From NCBI GenBank assembly GCA_030696155.1, contig JAUYSY010000014.1:1-49080 (forward strand): a stretch of DNA of 49,080 bases, read 5' to 3'. Under the pieces are notes generated by a model. The model did no database searches. It was not told where the DNA came from and was given only the letters and a program-made list of their open reading frames with translations. Shown in pieces: positions 33,887 to 42,042 of this stretch. Both the position numbers and the translations under genes were made by a program. The DNA comes from Alphaproteobacteria bacterium. GTDB taxonomy: Bacteria > Pseudomonadota > Alphaproteobacteria > JAUXUR01. Positions within the stretch are counted from its first letter, which is position 1; each line of letters starts with the position of its first letter.

Positions 33887-35965
33887 TTATTTTAGGAAAG
33901 AATGACTATTTTTTTCGAGACGATTCTTGCTATAGGGAGATGTTAATTTATAAAGACGGTTCGAAACATAAACACGTTGTCCACCATCTTTACTTAAGGG
34001 GCGAAGATTATAATCGAATTCTTGACGTGTTGATCCGCCCAATATCCATTCAAGCGGTATTTTGATCCAAAGTCCTTTATCGAACCTTGTTTCATCATAT
34101 TTTTTGCGATTGATATTAGTTAAAGTTCCAAAAACACCGATTTCAACACCCGTTTTAAAACGTTTAGCAATTTCTAGCGTCCCACCCCAATCTTTGGCGA
34201 GATAGCGCCCTAAATGAAGGTGCGTTTCGATATCCCAAAAAGGTAAATCTGTATAAAAACTTGCATGTCCATTTGTTACATTATATTTTTGAAATTCAAA
34301 ACGTTGGTTAAATGTACGTTGCCATACATGATTCATTTCTATCCCAAAGGCAAAATTACGATCATAGGGTCTATAAAGGAATTCTTGACTTATGCCCCCA
34401 AACATTTGCTCAAAATAACCAATGGATGTGCGTGCAAATAAAGAAGAATTAAGTTGAAATAATTTATCAAATTGAAGATGTGTTAAATTTTGACGACCAT
34501 GTTTGACGTAGTTTTTTATATCGCTGCGTACGCGATGTCCCTGATGAGGTGATTCAATTTTAAGATTATCCAGATCATTTAACAGCGTTATACCAATTTC
34601 AGCAGCCCCTAAAAAGCCATAACCAAATTCAATCTGCGTGCCAATACCAGCGCCTATATCAAGTCTTATAGGTTTGTTTTGATCGAAAAGACTTTGTCTG
34701 ATTTTAGGCAATATATATGGGCTGAAAATCGGATATAGATTTCGATTTTTGATAAGATTTGTGGGCAGTTCGGAAGGTACATCGCTTGGAAAAAGATGTG
34801 GCCATATTTCTTCGATTGAAGAGTGACCTTGTGCTACTTTTTCAAGTGCTTCTCTTTTTACAATGATTTTTTGAAGATGCAGATTTTTGTCGCTTTGGAT
34901 GAGTTCAAAAAAATGAATGCGATTGGGGGCTATTTGTGTAAGCGCGCGTGCAAGACGTCCTAATGCTTGAGTTTGAAGTCGATATAAAGTGTTTTCAAAA
35001 ACAACAGTAATTTTTGAATTACCTAAATAAAGTGATTCAATTTTGAATCCTTTTTGACTTAAAAAAGCGATTATTCGTTGTGCATTTATTTCTTCTTTTG
35101 GTATTAGATGGTTATTGTTGGGCGTTTCAGACCTTGCTTTAATCATGGGGGGTGGAGTTGGACGCGTTAAAGTGGGCAGGTTTTTATTCACATTAGTCAT
35201 CAATGAAAGACCCGCCATCCATTGATGACCATTTTCAAAACCTGTGGATAATTGAAGCCATGAAAAAGGTTGATAGCAAAGACCAATATTGACGGGTAGT
35301 TTATGCGCGTATCGTCCCAGTTTTTTTGAAATATGGTGATCACCAATAGCTTCAAGTTTTAAGTTTAAGCCTTTGATGGGTGTTGCATATTCAATGCCAG
35401 CAAAGGGAATAAGATGCGTATGTCGTTTCAGGTTTTTTTGAAATAGTGTGGGTGGATTGTAGGTACCTATAAATTTATGGGGATTTCTATAAAGATTATG
35501 CAAACCATAATGTCCCCAGATAAAACCTAAAGTGAAGTCTAAATCGTAATAACGCTTCGAAAAAGCGCCATAAAAACCTCTTAATTGAGGTGTGCCTAAT
35601 CCATCAATAAACCCTAAAGATGTTTCAGGGATAAAGGCTGATTCTTTGAAGAAACGGATTTTAGCGTCTAAATTACGATTATTGTCGTGTTTTTTGATTT
35701 TCCATAAATCTTGCGTGTTTGTATAGTGAATGCTGCTTTGAAGCCAAGAAAAAGGCTGGATCATAAGATAGGATATAAAGTTGGGATAAGCATAATTGCC
35801 ACCCATCGAAACTAAACCTTCATCATGCATGCGTGCATTAGGGAGTTCGATAAGGCCTGTTTGTCCATTTCTGGATAAAGAAGTGGTAAATTCACCCTGA
35901 TATGCCATAAGGGTGAAGGGCATAAAATATGCCAGTAATGTAATATATAATCGTATTTTTTTCAT
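33887..35965 (-). CDS. YjbH-like outer-membrane protein
   Basis: A 692-residue exported protein that matches the YjbH family in length (E. coli about 698) and opening motif GQTGLIELPNARMHDEGLVSMG after the signal peptide. YjbH is an outer-membrane protein of two beta-barrel parts linked by a periplasmic domain and belongs, in enterobacteria, to the yjbEFGH exopolysaccharide operon. Here the first ~260 residues and the last ~250 are strand-rich barrels, with a helical segment between (residues about 290-400). No yjbE, F or G homolog is next to it. It ends in ENSHSFLK, not in a barrel-type aromatic. The Shine-Dalgarno region is weak. Confidence 0.8.
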   Translation of the reverse strand: MKKIRLYITLLAYFMPFTLMAYQGEFTTSLSRNGQTGLIELPNARMHDEGLVSMGGNYAYPNFISYLMIQPFSWLQSSIHYTNTQDLWKIKKHDNNRNLDAKIRFFKESAFIPETSLGFIDGLGTPQLRGFYGAFSKRYYDLDFTLGFIWGHYGLHNLYRNPHKFIGTYNPPTLFQKNLKRHTHLIPFAGIEYATPIKGLNLKLEAIGDHHISKKLGRYAHKLPVNIGLCYQPFSWLQLSTGFENGHQWMAGLSLMTNVNKNLPTLTRPTPPPMIKARSETPNNNHLIPKEEINAQRIIAFLSQKGFKIESLYLGNSKITVVFENTLYRLQTQALGRLARALTQIAPNRIHFFELIQSDKNLHLQKIIVKREALEKVAQGHSSIEEIWPHLFPSDVPSELPTNLIKNRNLYPIFSPYILPKIRQSLFDQNKPIRLDIGAGIGTQIEFGYGFLGAAEIGITLLNDLDNLKIESPHQGHRVRSDIKNYVKHGRQNLTHLQFDKLFQLNSSLFARTSIGYFEQMFGGISQEFLYRPYDRNFAFGIEMNHVWQRTFNQRFEFQKYNVTNGHASFYTDLPFWDIETHLHLGRYLAKDWGGTLEIAKRFKTGVEIGVFGTLTNINRKKYDETRFDKGLWIKIPLEWILGGSTRQEFDYNLRPLSKDGGQRVYVSNRLYKLTSPYSKNRLEKNSHSFLK

Positions 35966-36095
35966 TGATATGTTTGTTTTGTAATGATTTAGTTTAGGGT
36001 CACACTAGAGTAAGTTCTGCGAAGTTACAAGATGGATTTTATAAATGTGGATACGCGTTTAAAGCCTCCATATTTATAGGGGCTCGTTTTGATTA

Positions 36096-36201
36096 TATAG
36101 TTGATGGAATTGAGGAGTAGACAAGGAACAACGAACGAAATGTATTTCTATATACATGAGTGAGGCGTGACGATGTATTCTTCCAATGTCTATCGACTAT
36201 A
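36096..36201 (+). repeat. TIR element subfamily I, copy D
   Basis: A 106-bp element with ends TATAGTTGATGG and, on the other strand, TATAGTCGATAG. Core at 36141-36160: TGTATTTCTATATACATGAG. The phrases GACAAGGAACAACG before and GTGACGATG after the core match copy E. Its right terminus provides the TAG that closes the remnant frame at 36197-36319. Confidence 0.75.
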
Positions 36202-36319
36202 GTCGACTGCGTGATTTAAATGGATCGTCGCCCCATTCATTTTTTAGTACGTCTGATGATGCTTCATATCCAATCTGGATTAACTTAAGCGTTTCTTCGT
36301 TTAATTTGTTAAAACCACC
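36197..36319 (-). pseudogene. 3' remnant of an unknown gene, possibly patatin-like
   Basis: The minus strand has about 40 codons with coding character (GGFNKLNEETLKLIQIGYEA, then SSDVLKNEWGDDPF), preceded by an in-frame stop and no start. The pattern of Leu/Glu followed by IGYEA resembles the C-terminal helix of patatin-like phospholipases, but this is a weak resemblance. The frame closes in the TIR of element D. I treat it as the tail of a lost gene. Confidence 0.4.
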
Positions 36320-36511
36320 CTAAAAATGATGTAATCAGCTTTGATGTGAGCGCAGGTCTAAACTTATTTTTCATTATAAAATCCTTATGTTGATAGATAT
36401 GGATATTAAATAACGCTTTATTTCTATTTTTTTTAAATTTATTGCTATATAAAGGAAGAAAAAATTAGAGTTTTTTGCTACAAGGCATCAAAAATGTAGT
36501 ATTTTTTTTTA

Positions 36512-36662
36512 TCAATCTACGGGATAATTTTTCTTTTCATGCTAAAAACTTGCCTGCACACTTTTGTTTTCCTGAACTCGTTGCTACGCTTCTCGCTTGT
36601 TCAGGGAAACGGCTGGATATTTGCAGGTTTTAGCAAAGGTTTTTTTTTGTCCCGTAGATTGA
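36512..36662. repeat. 151-bp nested inverted-repeat element
   Basis: The outer arms TCAATCTACGGGA (36512-36524) and TCCCGTAGATTGA (36650-36662) pair perfectly. Inside, GCTAAAAACTTGC pairs with GCAGGTTTTAGC and TTTTCCTGAAC with GTTCAGGGAAA, leaving a loop of about 20 bases. The whole unit can fold into one long cruciform or RNA hairpin. It encodes nothing and does not share the TACATGAG core of the other TIR elements. Its right end lies 25 bases after the stop codon of the minus-strand gene at 36688. Confidence 0.8.
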
Positions 36663-36687
36663 GTTTTTATAAAGTATTGTTGATATT

Positions 36688-37467
36688 TTAAGCTGCGTCT
36701 AAACGTGCATTTAGCGCATTCTTAAATTTTTCATGTCCTTTTTGGAAAGCTGCGTATATTTCTGGCTTTAAGTTGTCATATCCAAATATTTCGCCATATA
36801 TATACATGATATGAAAGCTTTTTGTTCGTGGTGTTTTAAATCTACTATATTCAATAAAAGATGCATCATTTTGTGGATGTTGCACATCAAAAAGCGCTGC
36901 TATTTCAGTTACTTTTTGTTTTTGAGTTGTGTATATGTTGTCTAAATATGGAAGTTCATTATAAGCATTTTTGGGTGTTATATTGAAATGAATGTTTTTG
37001 TTTATTAAAAGCTGGACGATAGCATAACGATCCAATGAATTTAATTCATCATCACTTATAAAACTTTCAGCATCTATAGCGACGTCCGCGAGTGTATATG
37101 GTTCTTGTTTATCAGAATCGGAATCATAAACGGAAACCCATAAATTTTCATCGTTCACATTGTCGATAATTTCTAAAAATTTTGTTACACGACGTATATC
37201 GCCATTTCCAATCGCTAAAGCTAAGGCATTAATATTGTTGTTGTTTTGTTCGAATACAAAATTAAATTTGCTTGAAATAATCTTTATTTTTTCTTCAGTT
37301 GTTGCGGCTCTATCAAAATTAGCCTCTTTCACTTGTAAAATATATTCAATAATATTATTGTTGTTGTTTTCAGCATGAATATTGAATATTGCGCTAAAAA
37401 TTAGCCACATTCCTGAAAGTATAATGATCAGATTTTTATTGAGGGAAGAGAAAAGGTTTTTTTTCAT
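36688..37467 (-). CDS. exported protein with ankyrin-like segment
   Basis: A 259-residue protein; AAGGAG precedes the ATG at 37467. The N-terminal segment (LNKNLIIILSGMWLIFSAIFNIHA) is a signal peptide. Residues about 80-105 (INALALAIGNGDIRRVTKFLEIID) and the later YTLADVAID and LDRYAIVQLLINKNIHFNIT resemble the helices of degenerate ankyrin repeats. Runs of Asn (five and four in a row) are present. The C-terminal part is without a known family. Ankyrin proteins are common effectors in intracellular bacteria, but export and host targeting are only inferred here. Confidence 0.7.
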   Translation of the reverse strand: MKKNLFSSLNKNLIIILSGMWLIFSAIFNIHAENNNNNIIEYILQVKEANFDRAATTEEKIKIISSKFNFVFEQNNNNINALALAIGNGDIRRVTKFLEIIDNVNDENLWVSVYDSDSDKQEPYTLADVAIDAESFISDDELNSLDRYAIVQLLINKNIHFNITPKNAYNELPYLDNIYTTQKQKVTEIAALFDVQHPQNDASFIEYSRFKTPRTKSFHIMYIYGEIFGYDNLKPEIYAAFQKGHEKFKNALNARLDAA

Positions 37468-37579
37468 CGTAAAACTCCTTATTGCGACACACAATAATTT
37501 ATTATCCTCTTTTTATTTTTTTTGTACAAATGATAAATTTTTCATTTTTTTAGGTAATTTGCGATTGAGGTGTATATTG

Positions 37580-38116
37580 TTATTCTTTAAAATAATCCAA
37601 ATATTGTTGTGCTAAATTTTGATAATGTTTGGCAGAATGCGGAATATGTAATGACTCAGCCTCTGTTAAAAACCGCATGAATTTTGCAGGATTGCCAGCC
37701 CATAATTCACCTTTAGGGATGCGTTTGCCAGGCGTTACAAGCGCTCCTGCTGCAACCATAGCACCTTTTTCAACATAGACTTTATCAAGCAAAGTTGCAC
37801 CCATTCCGATAAAGCATTCATCTTCCAATGTACAATCATGTAAAAGCGCTGCGTGTCCTATGGTTACGTTTTGACCAATATGAGTGCCGAGTCCACCCGT
37901 GGTTACATGAATGATTGTGCCATCCTGGATATTGGTGCCTTCACCCACTGAAATTTCATGGACGTCGCCCCGTAAAACGCAATTGAACCATATATTTGCG
38001 CGATCACCAATAGTGACTTTACCGATGATTTGCGCAGTAGGTGCTAAGAAAACATTTTCACCAATATTTGGATATATATTTTTGTAAGGAAGAATAAGGG
38101 CTTCATTTTTTTTCAT
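37580..38116 (-). CDS. gamma-carbonic anhydrase family hexapeptide-repeat protein
   Basis: A 178-residue left-handed beta-helix protein of the YrdA/PaaY/CaiE type. The hexapeptide repeats run through residues about 15-150 (for example IGKVTIGDRANIWFNCVLRGD). The three zinc-binding histidines are visible in IIHVTT and in IGHAALLHDC. Members show weak or no carbonic anhydrase activity and many have unknown substrates. The ATG at 38116 lacks a strong Shine-Dalgarno sequence. The gene stands alone; palindromic repeats fill the gap to phaC upstream. Confidence 0.9.
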   Translation of the reverse strand: MKKNEALILPYKNIYPNIGENVFLAPTAQIIGKVTIGDRANIWFNCVLRGDVHEISVGEGTNIQDGTIIHVTTGGLGTHIGQNVTIGHAALLHDCTLEDECFIGMGATLLDKVYVEKGAMVAAGALVTPGKRIPKGELWAGNPAKFMRFLTEAESLHIPHSAKHYQNLAQQYLDYFKE

Positions 38117-38167
38117 TTATTGTCTTTCGTAATGATGTATTTAAATTTGACATGATGTAACTCTAGC

Positions 38168-38207
38168 CCTCCTCCTATGCCCCACGGCTTGACCGCTGGG
38201 TTCATAA
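38168..38207 (-). repeat. CCGCGG-family palindrome, copy g (degenerate)
   Basis: CCTCCTCCTATGCCCCACGG, CTTGACCG, CTGGGTTCATAA: a diverged member. It is inverted relative to copy h about 45 bases away. Confidence 0.65.
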
Positions 38208-38253
38208 AGCGTTTGAGAGGTTTCAATAAATAGTTATAGATACCTTTTGCAGC

Positions 38254-38290
38254 ATGGATCCCGCGGTCAAGCCGCGGGAAGTAGGAGGGG
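38254..38290 (+). repeat. CCGCGG palindrome, copy h
   Basis: ATGGATCCCGCGGTCAAGCC followed by GCGGGAAGTAGGAGGGG: a full copy whose arms CCCGCGG/CCGCGGG pair perfectly around TCAAG. Confidence 0.85.
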
Positions 38291-38327
38291 AGATGTTTAA
38301 ATTGCATCCCTCCTGGGTAAGTTACGT

Positions 38328-38448
38328 TAACTATCCAGATTATGAGACAAAGTCTAGAAAGACCGAGAACCGGAACGGAGTGTACTTCTTTGTACATGAG
38401 TAGCGGAAACGGAGGTCTGACGACGAATTTGTCCATAGGATGGGTAGT
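38328..38448 (+). repeat. TIR element subfamily II, copy B (after phaC)
   Basis: A 121-bp element, same length as copy A and alignable throughout. The ends TAACTATCCAGATTATG and, on the other strand, ATACTACCCATCCTATG are imperfect inverted repeats. The core at 38381-38400 is TGTACTTCTTTGTACATGAG. It ends 6 bases from the phaC stop codon. Confidence 0.85.
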
Positions 38449-38454
38449 ATGTAT

Positions 38455-40281
38455 TTAATGTTGGAGGACATATGTCCCCGGCGCATCCATCAACGCCGGA
38501 TATCCTTTTTCAGGCGCTCCCATCGTAGGTAAATCATGTAACCCTTCAGAATGTTTATTTAACCATTCTGCAAAGGGAATCCACCAAGATCCTTCCTGAG
38601 AGGGTGTTAAATTTTTCCAAGCTTCGGGTTCTATATATGTATGATTGTTTTTAGCCCTGACCGATAAGCGATAACTTCTTTTTCGGTGCCCAGATTTTGT
38701 TATAGGCGGGCTTACAATACCTGCATTATGACCACCTGTTGTGAGTAAAAATGTAATTTCAGGAAAAGCATAAGTATGTATTTTGTAAACTGATTTCCAG
38801 GGGGCGACATGGTCTCGTTCAGCGCCAACAACAAAAAGGGGCGTTTTTATTTGTGATAAAGTAATCGGTTTTCCGTCAGTTAAATAATTTCCTGACGCGA
38901 GCGCATTATTAAGAATGATATCACGTAAATATTCAGAATGCATTTTAAAGGGCATACGTGTTGGGTCGGCGTTCCAAGCCATAAGGTCGAAGCCCTTTTC
39001 CCTTTTGCCCATTAGATATTGGTGAATCATTTTTGACCATAATAAATCATTTGATCTTAAAAGCTGAAAGGCGCCAGCCATTTGCTTTGTACTTAGATAG
39101 CCTTGATCCCACATGATATCTTCAAGGTAAGTGATTTGGGATTCATCAATGAATAATTTGAGCTCTGCTGCTTCATCAAAATCTGCTTGAGAGGCAAGCA
39201 AGGTGATTGTTTTGAATCGATGATCGTTGTCTCGTTCAAGGGTTGATGCTGCAATACTTAATAATGTGCCGCCAATGCAATAACCGATGCCATGGACGCG
39301 TTGATGTGGCACAATGGTTTCAACAGCCTTGAGTGCATCAAGTACGCCTAATTTCCGATAATCTTCAAAACTTAAATCGCGATCATCATGATGTGGGTTT
39401 TTCCAGGAAATCATAAAAACCGTATAGCCTTGATCACGCAAAAACCGAACAAGAGAATTATCTTCAGATAAATCAAGAATATAATATTTCATAATCCAAG
39501 CGGGCACTATTAATATAGGTTCTGCCTTAACTTTTTCAGTTGTGGGTGCATATTGGATAAGTTCGATTAATTTGTTTCGATATACAATTTTGCCAGGTGT
39601 GGTTGCAAGATTCACACCAACTGCAAAATCATCTGTTTCAATGGGAGGTTTGCCTGAAATGGTTCTTTCGCGGTCTTCTAAAAAGTTTAAAAACCCGGTG
39701 ACAAGATTAGTGCCCGCTTGGCGATACGTTTCTTCAAGAATTTCGGGGTTAGTTGCAATAAAATTAGAGGGTGCAAAAACATCCATTAATTGACGTGCTG
39801 AGAAAGCAACAACTTCCTCATGGTGACGCGTGACGCCTCTTACATCATTAGTTGCTGCATGCATCCATTGTTGACCGAGTAAAAAGCTTTGATGAATCCA
39901 ATTGAAAGGCCAATTTTGCCAAGATTCATCTTTGAAACGTGTATCATTGGCTAAAGGTTTAACGCAAGGATCAGCATCTTTATTAGAAATAGAATGTAAA
40001 CAATAAATAAGAAATCGATAATATTTGCGGAAGGCTTTTTCAGTAAGTTCATTTCTTTTGCCGGGGGAATTCATTAAATGCAAAGTCCAATCAACCCAGG
40101 CAAGGCTTAAAGAAATAGGTGAAATGCTTAATGTTGATCTGCCTTGTAAGGCATGTATATAACGATCAAGGCTACGTGTTCCTAATGCGGGTGAATCTTC
40201 GTGTTTTTGAAAATCCTCGTCACAAGGGTAAACACTTGGAGAAGGTTGGGGTGAAAAAGACTGTGGTTGGTTAGATTGCAT
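38455..40281 (-). CDS. phaC: class I poly(3-hydroxybutyrate) synthase
   Basis: PhaC polymerises (R)-3-hydroxybutyryl-CoA into PHB storage granules. The protein (608 residues from the ATG at 40281, which has AAGGGAAG upstream) has the PhaC N-terminal domain (LIVPAWIMKYYILDLSEDNSL) and an alpha/beta-hydrolase domain. Its lipase-like box GYCIGG holds the catalytic Cys335; the catalytic Asp lies in GAERDHVAPW and the His in GGHNAG. Length and motifs fit class I enzymes, which need no PhaE or PhaR subunit. It is transcribed divergently from phaR, 118 bases apart. phaA and phaB are not in the window. Confidence 0.95.
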   Translation of the reverse strand: MQSNQPQSFSPQPSPSVYPCDEDFQKHEDSPALGTRSLDRYIHALQGRSTLSISPISLSLAWVDWTLHLMNSPGKRNELTEKAFRKYYRFLIYCLHSISNKDADPCVKPLANDTRFKDESWQNWPFNWIHQSFLLGQQWMHAATNDVRGVTRHHEEVVAFSARQLMDVFAPSNFIATNPEILEETYRQAGTNLVTGFLNFLEDRERTISGKPPIETDDFAVGVNLATTPGKIVYRNKLIELIQYAPTTEKVKAEPILIVPAWIMKYYILDLSEDNSLVRFLRDQGYTVFMISWKNPHHDDRDLSFEDYRKLGVLDALKAVETIVPHQRVHGIGYCIGGTLLSIAASTLERDNDHRFKTITLLASQADFDEAAELKLFIDESQITYLEDIMWDQGYLSTKQMAGAFQLLRSNDLLWSKMIHQYLMGKREKGFDLMAWNADPTRMPFKMHSEYLRDIILNNALASGNYLTDGKPITLSQIKTPLFVVGAERDHVAPWKSVYKIHTYAFPEITFLLTTGGHNAGIVSPPITKSGHRKRSYRLSVRAKNNHTYIEPEAWKNLTPSQEGSWWIPFAEWLNKHSEGLHDLPTMGAPEKGYPALMDAPGTYVLQH

Positions 40282-40399
40282 TTTTCTTCCCTTAAAAATT
40301 TTTAATATTCTTAACAAGAGTGTAGGCATTTTTTTTAAAGATGCCTAGTCATAAAAGAAACTTTCCTGTAATGTTGATTAAAATTAGTATGAGGATAAT

Positions 40400-40969
40400 A
40401 TGGGTGAGGAAAAACTGGTTATCCCGGTTAAAATCAAAAAATATGCGAATAGAAGACTTTATAACACCGCCACCAGCGCCTACATTACCCTTGATGATTT
40501 AGCTGAGATGATCAAACTTGGCCAAGAATTTGTCGTCCATGATGCAAAATCGGGTGACGATATAACACGTCATGTACTCACTCAAATTATTTTAGAAAAA
40601 GAAGGCGGCACTCAAAGCCTTTTACCTATTGCTTTTTTACGGGGCCTCATTAAATTTTATGATAATAAAAGCCATGATGCGCTTTCGAACTATCTTGATG
40701 TCACAATGCAAGCTTTTATGCAAAACCAAAACGTTGTTAAGGATTATATGAACAATACGTTCAAAGGTATGTATAAATTCATGGATGTACATCAAATACG
40801 AAAAAAAAATCAGGATGTATTTGCTCAATTAATGACATTTTTTGGCTTGCCTAAAAAAGAGACCTTAGAAGTTGAATCGCCCAATTTAGTTCAACTAAAA
40901 GAAGAAATAGATGCATTGCAGCAAAAGCTCGCGCAAATAAGTGCAATGCAAACACACAAAACTATTTGA
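40400..40969 (+). CDS. phaR: polyhydroxyalkanoate synthesis repressor PhaR
   Basis: PhaR is a DNA-binding repressor of PHA genes that also binds PHB granules. The 189-residue protein has the PHB/PHA accumulation-regulator DNA-binding domain at its start (IPVKIKKYANRRLYNTATSAYITLDDLAEMI) and two granule-associated repeats (FLRGLIKFYDNKSHDALSNYLD; AFMQNQNVVKDYMNNTFKG). It ends in a coiled-coil stretch. GAGG precedes the ATG. The divergent arrangement with phaC suggests control of the shared 118-base promoter region and of itself. Confidence 0.95.
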   Translation: MGEEKLVIPVKIKKYANRRLYNTATSAYITLDDLAEMIKLGQEFVVHDAKSGDDITRHVLTQIILEKEGGTQSLLPIAFLRGLIKFYDNKSHDALSNYLDVTMQAFMQNQNVVKDYMNNTFKGMYKFMDVHQIRKKNQDVFAQLMTFFGLPKKETLEVESPNLVQLKEEIDALQQKLAQISAMQTHKTI

Positions 40970-41079
40970 AATTTTTACGAATTTGGTAAAGATAATGTCA
41001 TACTGTAATTATTTCAAAATCTGACGATCTTCACGGGTTGAAAGAAGAATAATTTGCGGAATACATTTAGGAGGATTAC

Positions 41080-42030
41080 ATGGACTGCCTCATCGAGCTT
41101 AAGAACTTAGTAAAATACTTTGATGCAATTAAAGCAGTTGATGATATCTCTTTCAACGTGCAAAGGGGTGAAGTCCTAGGGTTTTTAGGGCCAAATGGTG
41201 CTGGAAAATCAACAACCATGAAAATGGCGACAGGATTTTTATTGCCAACATCAGGGACCGCCAAAATAATGGGTTATGATGTTACTGAAAAACCTATTCA
41301 AGCGCGACGTAAAATGGGGTATTTGCCTGAAGGCGCGCCGGCTTATGGTGATATGACGCCTTTTGAATTTCTAACTTTTGTCGCTGAAGCACGTGGTCTT
41401 AAGGGAAATGAAATTGAGCGTAATATTAAAATTGTAACTGAAAAAACGCATATCGGATCTGTGCTTAAGCAACAAATTGAAACGCTTTCAAAAGGATTTA
41501 GACGCCGTGTAGGTCTTGCACAAGCGCTTATCCATGATCCTGACGTGTTGATTTTAGATGAACCGACTGATGGTTTGGATCCTAATCAAAAATATGAAGT
41601 GCGCAAATTGATTCAAGAAATGGCGAAAGATAAGGCCATTATTATTTCTACTCATATTTTGGAAGAAGTTGAAGCTGTTTGTACGCGTGCGATTATTATT
41701 TCGCAAGGTAAAATTACGGCGGATGAAACGCCTGATTCTTTAAAAGCACGTTCAGAACGTCATAATGCGATTTATGTAACAGTCAAAAATGATTCAGCAA
41801 CGATTGCCCGCACAACCTTCATGCAATTTGACACAGTAAAACGTGTCGAAAAATGTTCGGAAAATGAATCACATGTTGAATATATTATTATCCCTAAAAA
41901 GGGATTTAATTTGTTAGATCAAGTGAGTACCATTGTGCGTGAACGTGGTTGGGCAGCAGGTGAATTACGCGTTGAACATGGTCATCTTGATGATGTGTTC
42001 CGTCAGATTACCTCCAAGACATTGTCTTAA
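41080..42030 (+). CDS. ABC transporter ATP-binding protein, GldA-like
   Basis: ATPase of a GldAFG-type ABC system, 316 residues. It shows Walker A (GPNGAGKST), Q-loop region (GYLPEGAPAYGDMTP), the variant signature LSKGFRRRVGLAQAL that is typical of GldA-like proteins, Walker B (VLILDEPTDGLDP) and ISTHILEEVEAVC. The last ~90 residues form an extra C-terminal domain. It is followed by a permease, a Gld-type auxiliary protein and a DUF4340 protein, a conserved four-gene set in many alphaproteobacteria. The substrate is unknown. AGGAGG stands before the ATG. Confidence 0.92.
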   Translation: MDCLIELKNLVKYFDAIKAVDDISFNVQRGEVLGFLGPNGAGKSTTMKMATGFLLPTSGTAKIMGYDVTEKPIQARRKMGYLPEGAPAYGDMTPFEFLTFVAEARGLKGNEIERNIKIVTEKTHIGSVLKQQIETLSKGFRRRVGLAQALIHDPDVLILDEPTDGLDPNQKYEVRKLIQEMAKDKAIIISTHILEEVEAVCTRAIIISQGKITADETPDSLKARSERHNAIYVTVKNDSATIARTTFMQFDTVKRVEKCSENESHVEYIIIPKKGFNLLDQVSTIVRERGWAAGELRVEHGHLDDVFRQITSKTLS

Positions 42031-42042
42031 AGGGAGAAAGTT

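Noticed and set aside
38113..38436. A 107-codon minus-strand frame between phaC and the gamma-carbonic-anhydrase-like gene
   Set aside because: Its translation consists of palindrome copies g and h and part of element B; there is no ribosome site or recognisable domain.
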